From: Bdellovibrionales bacterium
Lineage (GTDB): Bacteria; Bdellovibrionota; UBA1018; CAIPTA01
Reading direction: 5' to 3'
NCBI GenBank assembly: GCA_021730855.1
Contig: JAKFYM010000289.1
Coordinates: forward strand, 1 to 6,238
Length of the DNA: 6,238 nucleotides
In this document: piece by piece, positions 1-5,527 of the stretch
Layout of the letters: each line of letters starts with the position of its first letter
Numbering within the stretch: the stretch's first letter is position 1
The notes under the pieces: generated by a model
Seen by the model: only the letters and a program-made list of their open reading frames with translations
The model's database searches: none
Told to the model about the DNA's origin: nothing
Position numbers and translations under genes: made by a program

Positions 1-3
1 GGG

Positions 4-975
4 ATGTCAAAAAGGGGACCGGACCAGCAAGAGAGCTTTGCGTTCATGCACGTCCCCCGCGGGCCAGCGCCCCTGCGCCCCCCCTTTGTTCCCAAAGAAG
101 TGTTCCGCCTCGCGGCCCAGGGGCTCTACATCGGCACCAGCTCGTGGAAGTACCGCGGTTGGGAGGGAATGATCTACCAGGGTGGTTATAGCTCGGAGGC
201 ACAGTTCCAGCGCGCTTCGCTCCGGGAGTACACCTCTTCGCTGCCTTGCGTGGGCGTGGACTTCACCTACTACACCTGGCCGATGGCCGATATGATGGCC
301 TATCTCGTGGAATCTACGCCTGAGAATTTTCGCCTCTGCCCGAAGGTCACCAAGCGCATCACCCTCTCGGCTTTTCCGCAGTTGCCGGCCTATGGAAAAT
401 GGTCGGGGAAAAAGAACCCCGACTACCTCAATCCCGATCTATTCACCGAGCAATTCCTTGGCCCGATCCGCCGCCTGCAGGACCGCATCGGCACCGTGCT
501 TTTTGAGTTCTCGGGGCCTGAGGAGCAGGATCTGGCGGCCTTCGCAAAATTCTTCCGCTCCATCCCGCGCGACATCCCCTATGCCGTGGAATTCCGCAAC
601 CCGATCCTGGTGCGCGAGGATTTCTACCGCCTGCTGCGCGAGCTGGAAGTGGCGCCGGCCTTCACCTCCTGGACAAAGATGCCCAGCCTCGGGCAGCAGT
701 GGGCTACTTATCTTGCGGCGGGCGGCGCGCAGGACAAGGGCCCCTTTGTGGTGCTGGCGCTGCTGCGGCCCGGACGCACCCATGAAGAGGCGGTGCGGGA
801 GTTCCAGCCGTACAAAGAAATAAAAGATATTTACGAAGAGGGGCGACGGGACCTGGCACTCCTCGCCCAGGCCGCCCTCGAGAGCGGCCGCAAGGCGATC
901 GTGCTGGTGAACAATCGCTTCGAGGGCTCCGCGCCCTTCACGATTGGCGATTTGGTGGGGCGGTTAAGAACCTAG
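4..975 (+). CDS. DUF72 (YecE-like) family protein
   Basis: This 323-residue protein carries the DUF72/YecE signature in order: IGTSSWKYRGW (residues 43-53), an FTYYTWP segment (87-93) at the place of the family's N-x-TFY-x-x-P motif, FRLCPKVTKRIT (109-120), AVEFRNP (194-200), FTSWTKMP (220-227) and LVNNRFEGSAPFTI (301-314). Family members fold as TIM-like barrels; their biochemical role is not established. The protein is somewhat longer than the usual 240-300 residues, because of about 40 extra N-terminal residues rich in proline and of a charged stretch (PYKEIKDIYEEGRRDL, 269-284) before the last strand. The ATG at base 4 is the first start inside the window, but only one codon lies before it, so no ribosome site can be seen and the true start could be further left. 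The gene ends in TAG and is followed by a 43-bp gap without a recognisable terminator. Family assignment is firm; function is unknown. Confidence 0.88.
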   Translation: MSKRGPDQQESFAFMHVPRGPAPLRPPFVPKEVFRLAAQGLYIGTSSWKYRGWEGMIYQGGYSSEAQFQRASLREYTSSLPCVGVDFTYYTWPMADMMAYLVESTPENFRLCPKVTKRITLSAFPQLPAYGKWSGKKNPDYLNPDLFTEQFLGPIRRLQDRIGTVLFEFSGPEEQDLAAFAKFFRSIPRDIPYAVEFRNPILVREDFYRLLRELEVAPAFTSWTKMPSLGQQWATYLAAGGAQDKGPFVVLALLRPGRTHEEAVREFQPYKEIKDIYEEGRRDLALLAQAALESGRKAIVLVNNRFEGSAPFTIGDLVGRLRT

Positions 976-1018
976 AAAAATCCAGCCCTTACCCATATGG
1001 TGCGCCGGATCAATATTC

Positions 1019-1047
1019 TTGACTAAAACACCCTATTTTTATATAGT
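1019..1047 (+). promoter_or_regulatory. sigma70-type promoter of the small gene at 1076
   Basis: TTGACT at 1019-1024 matches the -35 consensus in 5 of 6 positions. TATAGT at 1042-1047 matches the -10 consensus in 5 of 6. The spacer is exactly 17 bp and AT-rich, so transcription should begin near 1054. It lies in the gap after the DUF72 gene, so the small genes downstream probably have their own transcription unit. This is read directly from the sequence; activity is inferred. Confidence 0.72.
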
Positions 1048-1065
1048 GCGGACTCCCTTTTGCCC

Positions 1066-1069
1066 GGAG
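1066..1069 (+). promoter_or_regulatory. ribosome binding site that fixes the start at 1076
   Basis: GGAG lies six bases upstream of ATG 1076 and downstream of the expected transcription start near 1054. It decides between ATG 1076 and an in-frame TTG at 1019, because that TTG is part of the -35 box and would not be in the mRNA. Confidence 0.65.
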
Positions 1070-1075
1070 TCAAGA

Positions 1076-1408
1076 ATGCCTAGAATATCGATTTTTTTGT
1101 TTGTCCTATTGCTGGGAATGGCTCCGCAACGCGAGCTAGAGATTCCCGACTGTACCAACAAGGACTATGACGTGCACTTTCAAGACGCTCGCTCGCTGGT
1201 CGAAGAAGACAAAATCTATATCCAAGCGCTCCTCAAGTCCCAGCGAGGTACCCTGATTTACGATTGGAGAGAGTCGAGAGAGCTAGGTTATTTATTGGCC
1301 GCCCATGTGGAGAGCCTCGATTTGCTGCGCGAGACTTTGCTTCCCTTCTTGTCGATCACGCGAATTCTCGTGAGCTGCCGCCTGGACTATTTTGGCGTTC
1401 AGCAGTAG
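1076..1408 (+). CDS. small probable secreted protein of unknown function, possibly truncated by TAG
   Basis: I do not recognise this 110-residue protein. It begins MPRISIFLFVLLLGMAPQ, a short basic start followed by a hydrophobic run (about residues 4-15) that looks like a Sec signal peptide or a membrane anchor; the cleavage point is unclear. The rest is a mixed, acidic then hydrophobic sequence with cysteines at 26 and 101 and a leucine-rich segment (about 72-98). Start choice rests on the GGAG site six bases upstream and on a well-formed promoter ending at 1047. The same frame continues open for 38 codons beyond the TAG at 1406-1408, and the continuation has protein-like composition. The gene may therefore be a nonsense-interrupted form of an approximately 149-residue protein. 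An alternative is that the whole stretch is a decayed gene. Existence as a gene is moderately supported by promoter plus ribosome site; function is unknown. Confidence 0.5.
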   Translation: MPRISIFLFVLLLGMAPQRELEIPDCTNKDYDVHFQDARSLVEEDKIYIQALLKSQRGTLIYDWRESRELGYLLAAHVESLDLLRETLLPFLSITRILVSCRLDYFGVQQ

Positions 1409-1525
1409 CCGCCACCATGGGTGCGGGCTATTTTGCACGCAATCTCAATAACTTACCTTGAAGCGGTAGAGGAATCTTTTCTTGCTGCAGACTTTCGTCT
1501 TGTGGCGCGCCGGCCCCTACGTTAA
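1409..1525 (+). other. open in-frame continuation after the TAG of the small gene
   Basis: Reading on in the frame of the gene at 1076, 38 sense codons follow the TAG and end at TAA 1523-1525, including the stretch YLEAVEESFLAADFRLVARR. No start codon with a ribosome site serves this piece alone. It ends 11 bp before the next ATG, the spacing expected if it were the true 3' end of the upstream gene. It may be the lost C-terminus of a pseudogene; a 38-codon open stretch can also occur by chance. Confidence 0.3.
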
Positions 1526-1536
1526 TCAATAGAGAT

Positions 1537-1815
1537 ATGGAATTTTGGCAAAAGCTAAAACGAGCCTGGTTCGCGCTCGACTCCGGTGCCGCGCATCGGG
1601 TGATTTTCTATTATTATGGCGAAGAGCCCACCTACCTTGAGGAAGCTTTTGTCACGGTCTATCGCAATGGCATGGTGGAAGTGAAACATCGCAATGAGCA
1701 TGTCTCCACCCATGTACAAAATGTGGAAATCCTGTGGAAGAATCGCGCCCGCACCGGTGGCGGAGCGCATGGCTCGCGCGCCCTTAGTTTAGTGAAGTCA
1801 GACGCTTCGCAGTGA
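1537..1815 (+). CDS. small conserved-looking cytoplasmic protein of unknown function
   Basis: This is a 92-residue protein with no signal peptide or membrane segment. Its first 67 residues look like a compact alpha/beta domain: an amphipathic start MEFWQKLKRAWFALDSG, then strand-like stretches RVIFYYYGEEPTYLEEAFVTV and a repeated-histidine stretch VEVKHRNEHVSTHVQNVEI (about 50-67) ending in LWK. The final 22 residues (rich in Arg, Gly, Ala and Ser) look disordered and could be a poorly conserved tail. I do not recognise the family. The upstream ribosome site is weak (AGAG at 1531-1534, very close to the ATG), so translation may depend on the gene before it, whose open frame ends 11 bp upstream. 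The gene is convergent with the one at 1825-2643, with only nine bases between their stops. Confidence 0.6.
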   Translation: MEFWQKLKRAWFALDSGAAHRVIFYYYGEEPTYLEEAFVTVYRNGMVEVKHRNEHVSTHVQNVEILWKNRARTGGGAHGSRALSLVKSDASQ

Positions 1816-1819
1816 CCTT

Positions 1820-1835
1820 TCCTGCTACGGCAGGA
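1820..1835. terminator. hairpin with cUACGg tetraloop between convergent genes
   Basis: The sequence TCCTGC-TACG-GCAGGA forms a perfect 6-bp stem. On the plus strand the loop is UACG closed by C-G, which belongs to the extra-stable UNCG tetraloop class. It begins five bases after the plus-strand stop at 1815 and covers the stop codon (1825-1827) of the minus-strand gene. That placement suits a bidirectional 3'-end structure. Neither side has a clear run of T residues, so an intrinsic terminator is not proven. Confidence 0.35.
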
Positions 1836-2643
1836 TATCGGAAAAATCTTCTCCGAAAGACTGGAAAATTCGTATTCGCTGCCAACGGTGATCGGTTAAG
1901 GAGCCATGGGCGGCTTCGCGTACGATCAAAACCCGTAGGCTGGCTAGGTCTCTCTGGTAAACTTGAAGCTCGCGTATTTTTGACTTCACCTCTGGTTGCA
2001 AAAGCGTGAGTTCCGAATTGCCGCGAACAAACATCGTTAAAAGCGCCTGCCTAAGGCGCCGCTCCCAACTGGATGCCATGGAACCTCTTGGCAATCGGCC
2101 ATGCTTTTCGTAGAGATCATTCACTGCATTGACCACCTGGCGGGGATCGGCGTGATCGATCTTCGGAGCGGGCATTTTGCGGACTTTGGGAGTGGGAGGG
2201 GAAGAGCGTGGACTCTCCCTTGGTTGGCCAGGGCGTGTCTCTAGAAGGCGAAACGTCTCGATACGCTGCTGCACGATTTTTTTCGAGACGTGGGAATTTG
2301 ATTTGTCTTTAGCTTGGCTTACCGCTTGAAAAAGGCGCGTTTTTTGTAGTTCCTTTAGCACGGCCTCGTCGAGCAACAAAAGAGCTGGGTCTCCGTTCGT
2401 CACAAGAACGTAGAGATCGCGTTCTAGGCGGACTTCGGGATGCACCTTCCCCTCTATGGCCGGCAGGTATCCTCGGGGTAGATGCCGAGTGTCTTGAAAA
2501 AATCGGTTCACTTCCTGAATGGTTTTTTCGGCGGGAGAAACGAAGGAGGCTGAGGATATCGTTCCGTAGCCAGGTAAACATTTCTGGTTCGAGGAGGCGT
2601 AAGCTATGGGGGCCCAAAGGAGGCTTTTTTTCAGCCAAATCAT
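1825..2643 (-). CDS. probable exported protein with two copies of one module
   Basis: I do not recognise this 272-residue protein. Its N-terminus (MIWLKKSLLWAPIAYASS) has two lysines followed by a short hydrophobic stretch and an AYA-type cleavage site, suggesting Sec export. Two diverged copies of a module follow: residues 41-106 and 170-230. Both contain V-N, then LPRG eight residues later, then R-L, a conserved glycine, L-x-L-L, V and a final Q. A linker rich in proline, arginine and serine (about 137-165) separates them. The ending (about 232-272) is basic and then acidic. There is no Shine-Dalgarno site before the ATG at 2643, so the start is only the best available. The gene lies 77 bp downstream of the thioesterase on the same strand and could be read through from that cluster or transcribed alone. 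Its codons look less GC-rich than those of the ftsY-side genes. Binding or structural roles are possible, but nothing catalytic is visible. Confidence 0.68.
   Translation of the reverse strand: MIWLKKSLLWAPIAYASSNQKCLPGYGTISSASFVSPAEKTIQEVNRFFQDTRHLPRGYLPAIEGKVHPEVRLERDLYVLVTNGDPALLLLDEAVLKELQKTRLFQAVSQAKDKSNSHVSKKIVQQRIETFRLLETRPGQPRESPRSSPPTPKVRKMPAPKIDHADPRQVVNAVNDLYEKHGRLPRGSMASSWERRLRQALLTMFVRGNSELTLLQPEVKSKIRELQVYQRDLASLRVLIVREAAHGSLTDHRWQRIRIFQSFGEDFSDILP
1954..2136 (-). repeat. module copy 2 inside the exported protein (residues 170-230)
   Basis: This copy starts VVNAVNDLYEKHGRLPRG and ends ELQVYQ. It matches copy 1 at V174, N175, L184-G187, R196, L197, L201, G208, L212, L214, L215, V219 and Q230. 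The similarity is seen in protein only, so the duplication is old. Confidence 0.6.
2326..2523 (-). repeat. module copy 1 inside the exported protein (residues 41-106)
   Basis: This copy starts TIQEVNRFFQDTRHLPRG and ends near TRLFQ. Compared by eye with copy 2, about 15 of 53 aligned positions are identical, with one five-residue insertion after LPRG. Conserved points are V45, N46, L55-G58, R72, L73, L77, G84, L88, L90, L91, V95 and Q106. Confidence 0.6.
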
Positions 2644-2666
2644 AGTGTTCTATCGGAAGGTGTTCA

Positions 2667-2723
2667 TGGGGGCATGAGTGAACTAATCACCCCCCAGAAG
2701 GTAAGCAGGCAGACTACTGCTTA
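2667..2723 (-). other. 77-bp gap with two potential hairpins
   Basis: The gap between the thioesterase and the exported-protein gene holds two inverted repeats. TAAGCAG (2702-2708) pairs with CTGCTTA (2717-2723) around an eight-base loop and includes the thioesterase stop codon. TGGGGG (2667-2672) pairs with CCCCCA (2691-2696) around an 18-base loop. Neither is followed by a T-run on the minus strand, so they may slow ribosomes or protect mRNA ends rather than terminate. No promoter could be identified here. Confidence 0.25.
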
Positions 2724-3143
2724 ACCCGCGCTAGTATTCCAGGGCCGTGGCCGCCCTTGCTCGTCCACCGACACAAAAACCAGTTCGCAGCGGCAGATCT
2801 CGGCATCCGGATTTTCTGGCGTATGGGCGGGATCATCGGCAAAAGACCGGCGCGTGACCAGCACGCTGATCGTGAGCGAGCTGCGGCCGCTATGGGCAAT
2901 CTTGCACCAGATCTCGAGCATATCGCCCAGGCGTGCGGGTTGGTTGAAGATCAGCTCAGAGATTTTTTTGGTCACCACCCGGCGGGCGTTCATCTGGCAG
3001 CCGGCATAGATAGCCGTGCCTTCGTCGATCCAGGCCACGAGCTTGCCGCCGAAGATGGTGCCGGCGGCGTTAAGGTCTTCATACATTACGATGCGGCGGT
3101 AGGATCGGAAGTAACCTAGTTCTTCGGGGGAGTTTGTTGCCAT
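2721..3143 (-). CDS. acyl-CoA thioesterase, hotdog fold (YciA/BFIT-like)
   Basis: This 140-residue protein is a single hotdog domain of the cytosolic acyl-CoA thioesterase group, which hydrolyses acyl-CoA to free fatty acid and CoA, usually as a multimer. The core motif is visible: MYEDLNAAGTIFGGKL (20-35), matching the family pattern M-x-x-D-x-N-x-x-G-x-I-FGG, followed by the helix WIDEGTAIYA (38-47), where D40 occupies the position of the catalytic aspartate of YciA-type enzymes. Then come RVVTKKISELIFNQPARLGDML (55-76) and the strand C80-V96. The length is normal for the family. The start at 3143 gives the expected lead of about 20 residues before the motif and has AGGAG at 3155-3159, 11 bases upstream. 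Its first 28 bp overlap the end of the transglycosylase gene in another frame, so the two are probably coupled. Substrate preference cannot be read from the sequence. Confidence 0.9.
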   Translation of the reverse strand: MATNSPEELGYFRSYRRIVMYEDLNAAGTIFGGKLVAWIDEGTAIYAGCQMNARRVVTKKISELIFNQPARLGDMLEIWCKIAHSGRSSLTISVLVTRRSFADDPAHTPENPDAEICRCELVFVSVDEQGRPRPWNTSAG

Positions 3144-4918
3144 TGGAATGCGAGCTCCTGTATTGCCATCACCTTACCATCATTGCTGAGAAGCTTGTAC
3201 CAGGCATAGTTACGGAGGATCGAGCCCACGTATTTGCGGGTTTCGGTGAAGGGGATGGTATCGATGAAAATGTCCACGTCGAATTCCTTTTTCATCACTT
3301 CTGATTCCAGCATTTTCTTCTGCCACTGCGCCGCCCGCGTGGGGCCGGCATTATAGCCCGCTAGAGCGAGAGCGATATTGCCCTGGAAACGCTCTAGCAG
3401 TTTTTGCAGGTAGCGCGAGCCAGCGCGAACATTGGGCTCGGGCTCGAATAAATGTTCAGGCTTGAGACTAGGATCCACTTCTTGGGCCGTAGCCGGCAGG
3501 AGCTGCATCAGGCCCATCGCATTGGCGCGCGAAAGGGCATTGGGCAAGAAGGCCGATTCTTGTTTGGTGAGCGAGAGGAGGAGCAGGGGATGCACGCCGG
3601 TGCGGGTGCTGGCCGCTGTAAACTCCGCAAGATAGTGCTCGGGGAAAATGAATTTCAGGGTGGTGGCATTGAGCAGGCTGGCATCGAGGCTCAGGGCTGC
3701 ATAGGCCTGCGAGAAGGCGCCCTGGGGGTAGCCCGATAACTGAAAAAGCTGGGCGAGCGCGAGGGCCCCCTCGGGCTTGTACTGGCCGAAGGCGAAGCCA
3801 CCGGGGCGGTGCTGGGAGAGGAACTTGGCTTCTTCGCGGGCGTGGTCGATCAAGCCGGTTTCGAGGAAGGCACGCAGGCGCCAAAGTGCAATCGCCTGGC
3901 GAGAGAGCAGGGCGCCTTCTAGTTTGGCGGGCTTGTTCTCTCCAGGGGCGAGGAAGAGCGAGAGGTTTTTTTGCAGGCGTAGGGCGCTCTGCAGGCCGTA
4001 GTAGGTGAGGGGATTTTCGGCGAAAATCTTTTCGTAGATGTCGCGTGCGCCGCCCTTGTCTCCCCTGGCTTCGGCAGATCGGGCGATCCAGTACTGGGCG
4101 CGATCGGCATGTTCGGAATTGGGATAGTCCGCCAAGATTTTTTCAAAACTATCCTTGGCTTCCTTCCACTCGCCCTTGAGCACGGATTGCATGCCTTGGT
4201 CGAAGAGATCGGCATCGGGGTTCTGGGCTTTCACTGGCACCGGCACCCGCGAATTATTGCGGTAGCGCGCCACATCCGCATAGGCGCGGAGCTCGGCATC
4301 AGGAATCTCTTTCTGGATGCGCGTGCGCAGATCCGCAGAGGCGGGCAGGGCTTGGATCAGCTCGGTCACAAAAGCGCCAAACAAAGGATCTTTCGATTTT
4401 TTCAGCAAGTCATAGAGCAGGCCCGCCTGCGTGGCCAGCTCGTTCCATCCGCGCCACGGTGTTTTGTAGAGGCAGCGCTGCAGGAGCGGAATCGCCTTTG
4501 CCCGGCCAGCGGGGCCAGTGGCTTTTTTGCCTTCGTCCTGAGCGAGAGCGCAATCGTTGGTTAAGATGAAATCGTCGAGGCGGTCGGAGTAGGGCGAGCC
4601 CGGGAATTCCACGAGCAGGCGGCCTGCATAGCTGGAGCTCTTGGCGTACTGTTTCTTTTCCTTATAGGCGAGCGAGAGTTCGAAGAGGGCAATGTCGGCC
4701 ATGGCGCTTTTTTCCAGCGGCAGGAGGGCGGCGATCACGGAGTCCCACTTTTTGGCGCCCCGTTTTTCGAGCGCGTTCTTTAGCTTGCGCGCGGGGCTTA
4801 GGTAAGTTTGTTCAAAGCCCTGGGGGGGCGGGCCAAAAAAATCCTGCAACTCCTTGGGCAGCTGGGATTTTGCGGAGGCCATGGGACATAGCCATAGGAG
4901 GCAAAGGAGGAGTTTCAT
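3116..4918 (-). CDS. soluble lytic transglycosylase (Slt70-like), secreted
   Basis: This enzyme cleaves the MurNAc-GlcNAc bond of peptidoglycan with formation of 1,6-anhydro-MurNAc and acts in the periplasm. Residue numbers are from the GTG at 4924; subtract two for ATG 4918. A signal peptide (MKLLLCLLWLCPMASA, from residue 3) ends in an ASA cleavage motif near 18. Residues about 40-320 are alpha-helical with TPR-like hairpins (for example 239-303), ending in NPLTYYGLQSALRL, as in the U-shaped superhelix of Slt70. The C-terminal SLT domain has LTKQESAF with catalytic E456, AMGLMQLLP (469-477), LAGYNAGP (521-528) and FTETRKYV (559-566). Total length is close to E. coli Slt. GTG 4924 overlaps the stop of the gene before it as GTGA; ATG 4918 gives a more typical signal peptide, so it is preferred here. 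Neither has a good Shine-Dalgarno site, implying coupled translation. Confidence 0.93.
   Translation of the reverse strand: MKLLLCLLWLCPMASAKSQLPKELQDFFGPPPQGFEQTYLSPARKLKNALEKRGAKKWDSVIAALLPLEKSAMADIALFELSLAYKEKKQYAKSSSYAGRLLVEFPGSPYSDRLDDFILTNDCALAQDEGKKATGPAGRAKAIPLLQRCLYKTPWRGWNELATQAGLLYDLLKKSKDPLFGAFVTELIQALPASADLRTRIQKEIPDAELRAYADVARYRNNSRVPVPVKAQNPDADLFDQGMQSVLKGEWKEAKDSFEKILADYPNSEHADRAQYWIARSAEARGDKGGARDIYEKIFAENPLTYYGLQSALRLQKNLSLFLAPGENKPAKLEGALLSRQAIALWRLRAFLETGLIDHAREEAKFLSQHRPGGFAFGQYKPEGALALAQLFQLSGYPQGAFSQAYAALSLDASLLNATTLKFIFPEHYLAEFTAASTRTGVHPLLLLSLTKQESAFLPNALSRANAMGLMQLLPATAQEVDPSLKPEHLFEPEPNVRAGSRYLQKLLERFQGNIALALAGYNAGPTRAAQWQKKMLESEVMKKEFDVDIFIDTIPFTETRKYVGSILRNYAWYKLLSNDGKVMAIQELAFQWQQTPPKN
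3155..3159 (-). promoter_or_regulatory. ribosome binding site of the thioesterase
   Basis: On the minus strand AGGAG lies 11 bases before ATG 3143, within the coding region of the upstream transglycosylase. The spacing is on the long side, but it is the only purine-rich site near this start, and no other start suits the family's N-terminus. Confidence 0.45.
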
Positions 4919-4920
4919 AA

Positions 4921-5487
4921 TCACTTCAGCGGGAGCTCGTGGCTCAGCTCTTGGAGGGCATTGAGCACTTCGGTCACTGCGGATTGTTCGGCTCCGGAGA
5001 GCGAACGCTGCAAGCGCTCGAGCTTGGGAAGCACCGAGTGCACGCGCTCAAAATCCCGGCGGCGGCGGATGAAGATCGCATCCGTCATTGCATTGAAGCC
5101 GTCGGCCAGTTCCTGAAAATTGTCTTTGCTGCGAAAGTGGATGTGGCGGTCGAGCACGCCCTGTTGCATGGCCACCATCGAGATCCGCAGCTTATAGAGC
5201 GGCCCGGCGATCCGGTGGGAATGGAAAAGGGCGAGGAGGAAGGCCGTCACTAGGGTGACCAGGGCTAGGACGATAAAAAAGATGGTGATGTCATAGCGGG
5301 CTTCGAGCAGCACCTGGAGGGCGTTGGGATTTTTGGCAAAATAAGAGTGCCGTTGGAGAGAATCAAAGAGCGCGTAGACAAAAATCGGGAAGATCGAGCT
5401 GAAGGTGAGCACCGCGATGCTAAAGAGCACGGCAAAACGCACCTGGAAGTGCGGATTGATCAGCAGGTGCTTGCGTAAGTTCGGCAT
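4921..5487 (-). CDS. two-TM membrane protein with HAMP domain and no output domain
   Basis: This 188-residue protein has a short basic cytoplasmic start, TM1 at about 17-41, a small periplasmic loop of about 25 residues (42-65), TM2 at about 66-89, and then a HAMP-like linker (about 88-138: HSHRIAGPLYKLRISMVAM with the conserved proline at 96, followed by the E126-centred second helix QELADGFNAMTDAI). The end (139-188) begins with RRRR and is probably a coiled coil with heptad leucines (153-183). HAMP domains normally relay signals to kinase, cyclase or chemoreceptor modules, but none follows here, so it may act on a separate partner. Its stop codon overlaps or abuts the start of the lytic transglycosylase, and it lies 40 bp after ftsY. 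A role in signalling to or scaffolding the cell-wall enzyme is inference only. The loop is too small for a typical ligand domain. Confidence 0.82.
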   Translation of the reverse strand: MPNLRKHLLINPHFQVRFAVLFSIAVLTFSSIFPIFVYALFDSLQRHSYFAKNPNALQVLLEARYDITIFFIVLALVTLVTAFLLALFHSHRIAGPLYKLRISMVAMQQGVLDRHIHFRSKDNFQELADGFNAMTDAIFIRRRRDFERVHSVLPKLERLQRSLSGAEQSAVTEVLNALQELSHELPLK

Positions 5488-5495
5488 TCCCCATG

Positions 5496-5524
5496 ATTGT
5501 CCAACTGTGAGGGCACGCTGTCAA
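5496..5524 (-). promoter_or_regulatory. promoter-like sequence after ftsY, driving the HAMP gene
   Basis: On the minus strand, TTGACA (5524-5519) is a perfect -35 hexamer. After exactly 17 bp comes GACAAT (5501-5496), matching the -10 consensus in 4 of 6 positions. Transcription would begin near 5489, only about two bases before ATG 5487, so the message would be almost leaderless. No usable Shine-Dalgarno site precedes that ATG; GGGGA directly touches it. Internal promoter activity is inferred. Confidence 0.45.
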
Positions 5525-5527
5525 ATT

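Noticed and set aside
392..823. Plus-strand open frame of 143 codons inside the DUF72 gene
   Set aside because: It is an Arg/Ser/Cys-rich translation in the wrong frame of a well-supported gene.
973..1408. TAG recoding suggested by several TAG stops and an open frame after one of them
   Set aside because: TAG ends the DUF72, exported-protein and slt genes at the expected family lengths or positions, so it works as a normal stop. Only the small gene at 1076 remains ambiguous.
1408..1420. GCCGCCACCATGG, a perfect eukaryotic Kozak consensus
   Set aside because: It lies across the TAG of a bacterial small gene, and the following frame is only 15 codons long. No other eukaryotic or vector sequence is nearby, so it is treated as coincidence.
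2701..2725. Intrinsic terminator after the thioesterase
   Set aside because: The hairpin is AT-rich in its lower stem, includes the stop codon and is followed by C and G runs rather than T, so it is not called a terminator.
3452..3739. Plus-strand open frame opposite the SLT catalytic domain
   Set aside because: It is antisense to the catalytic E456 region and has no supporting signal.
4109..4564. Plus-strand open frame of 151 codons opposite slt
   Set aside because: It lies wholly antisense to the clearly coding transglycosylase and has no domain, signal or ribosome site; such frames are expected in GC-rich genes.
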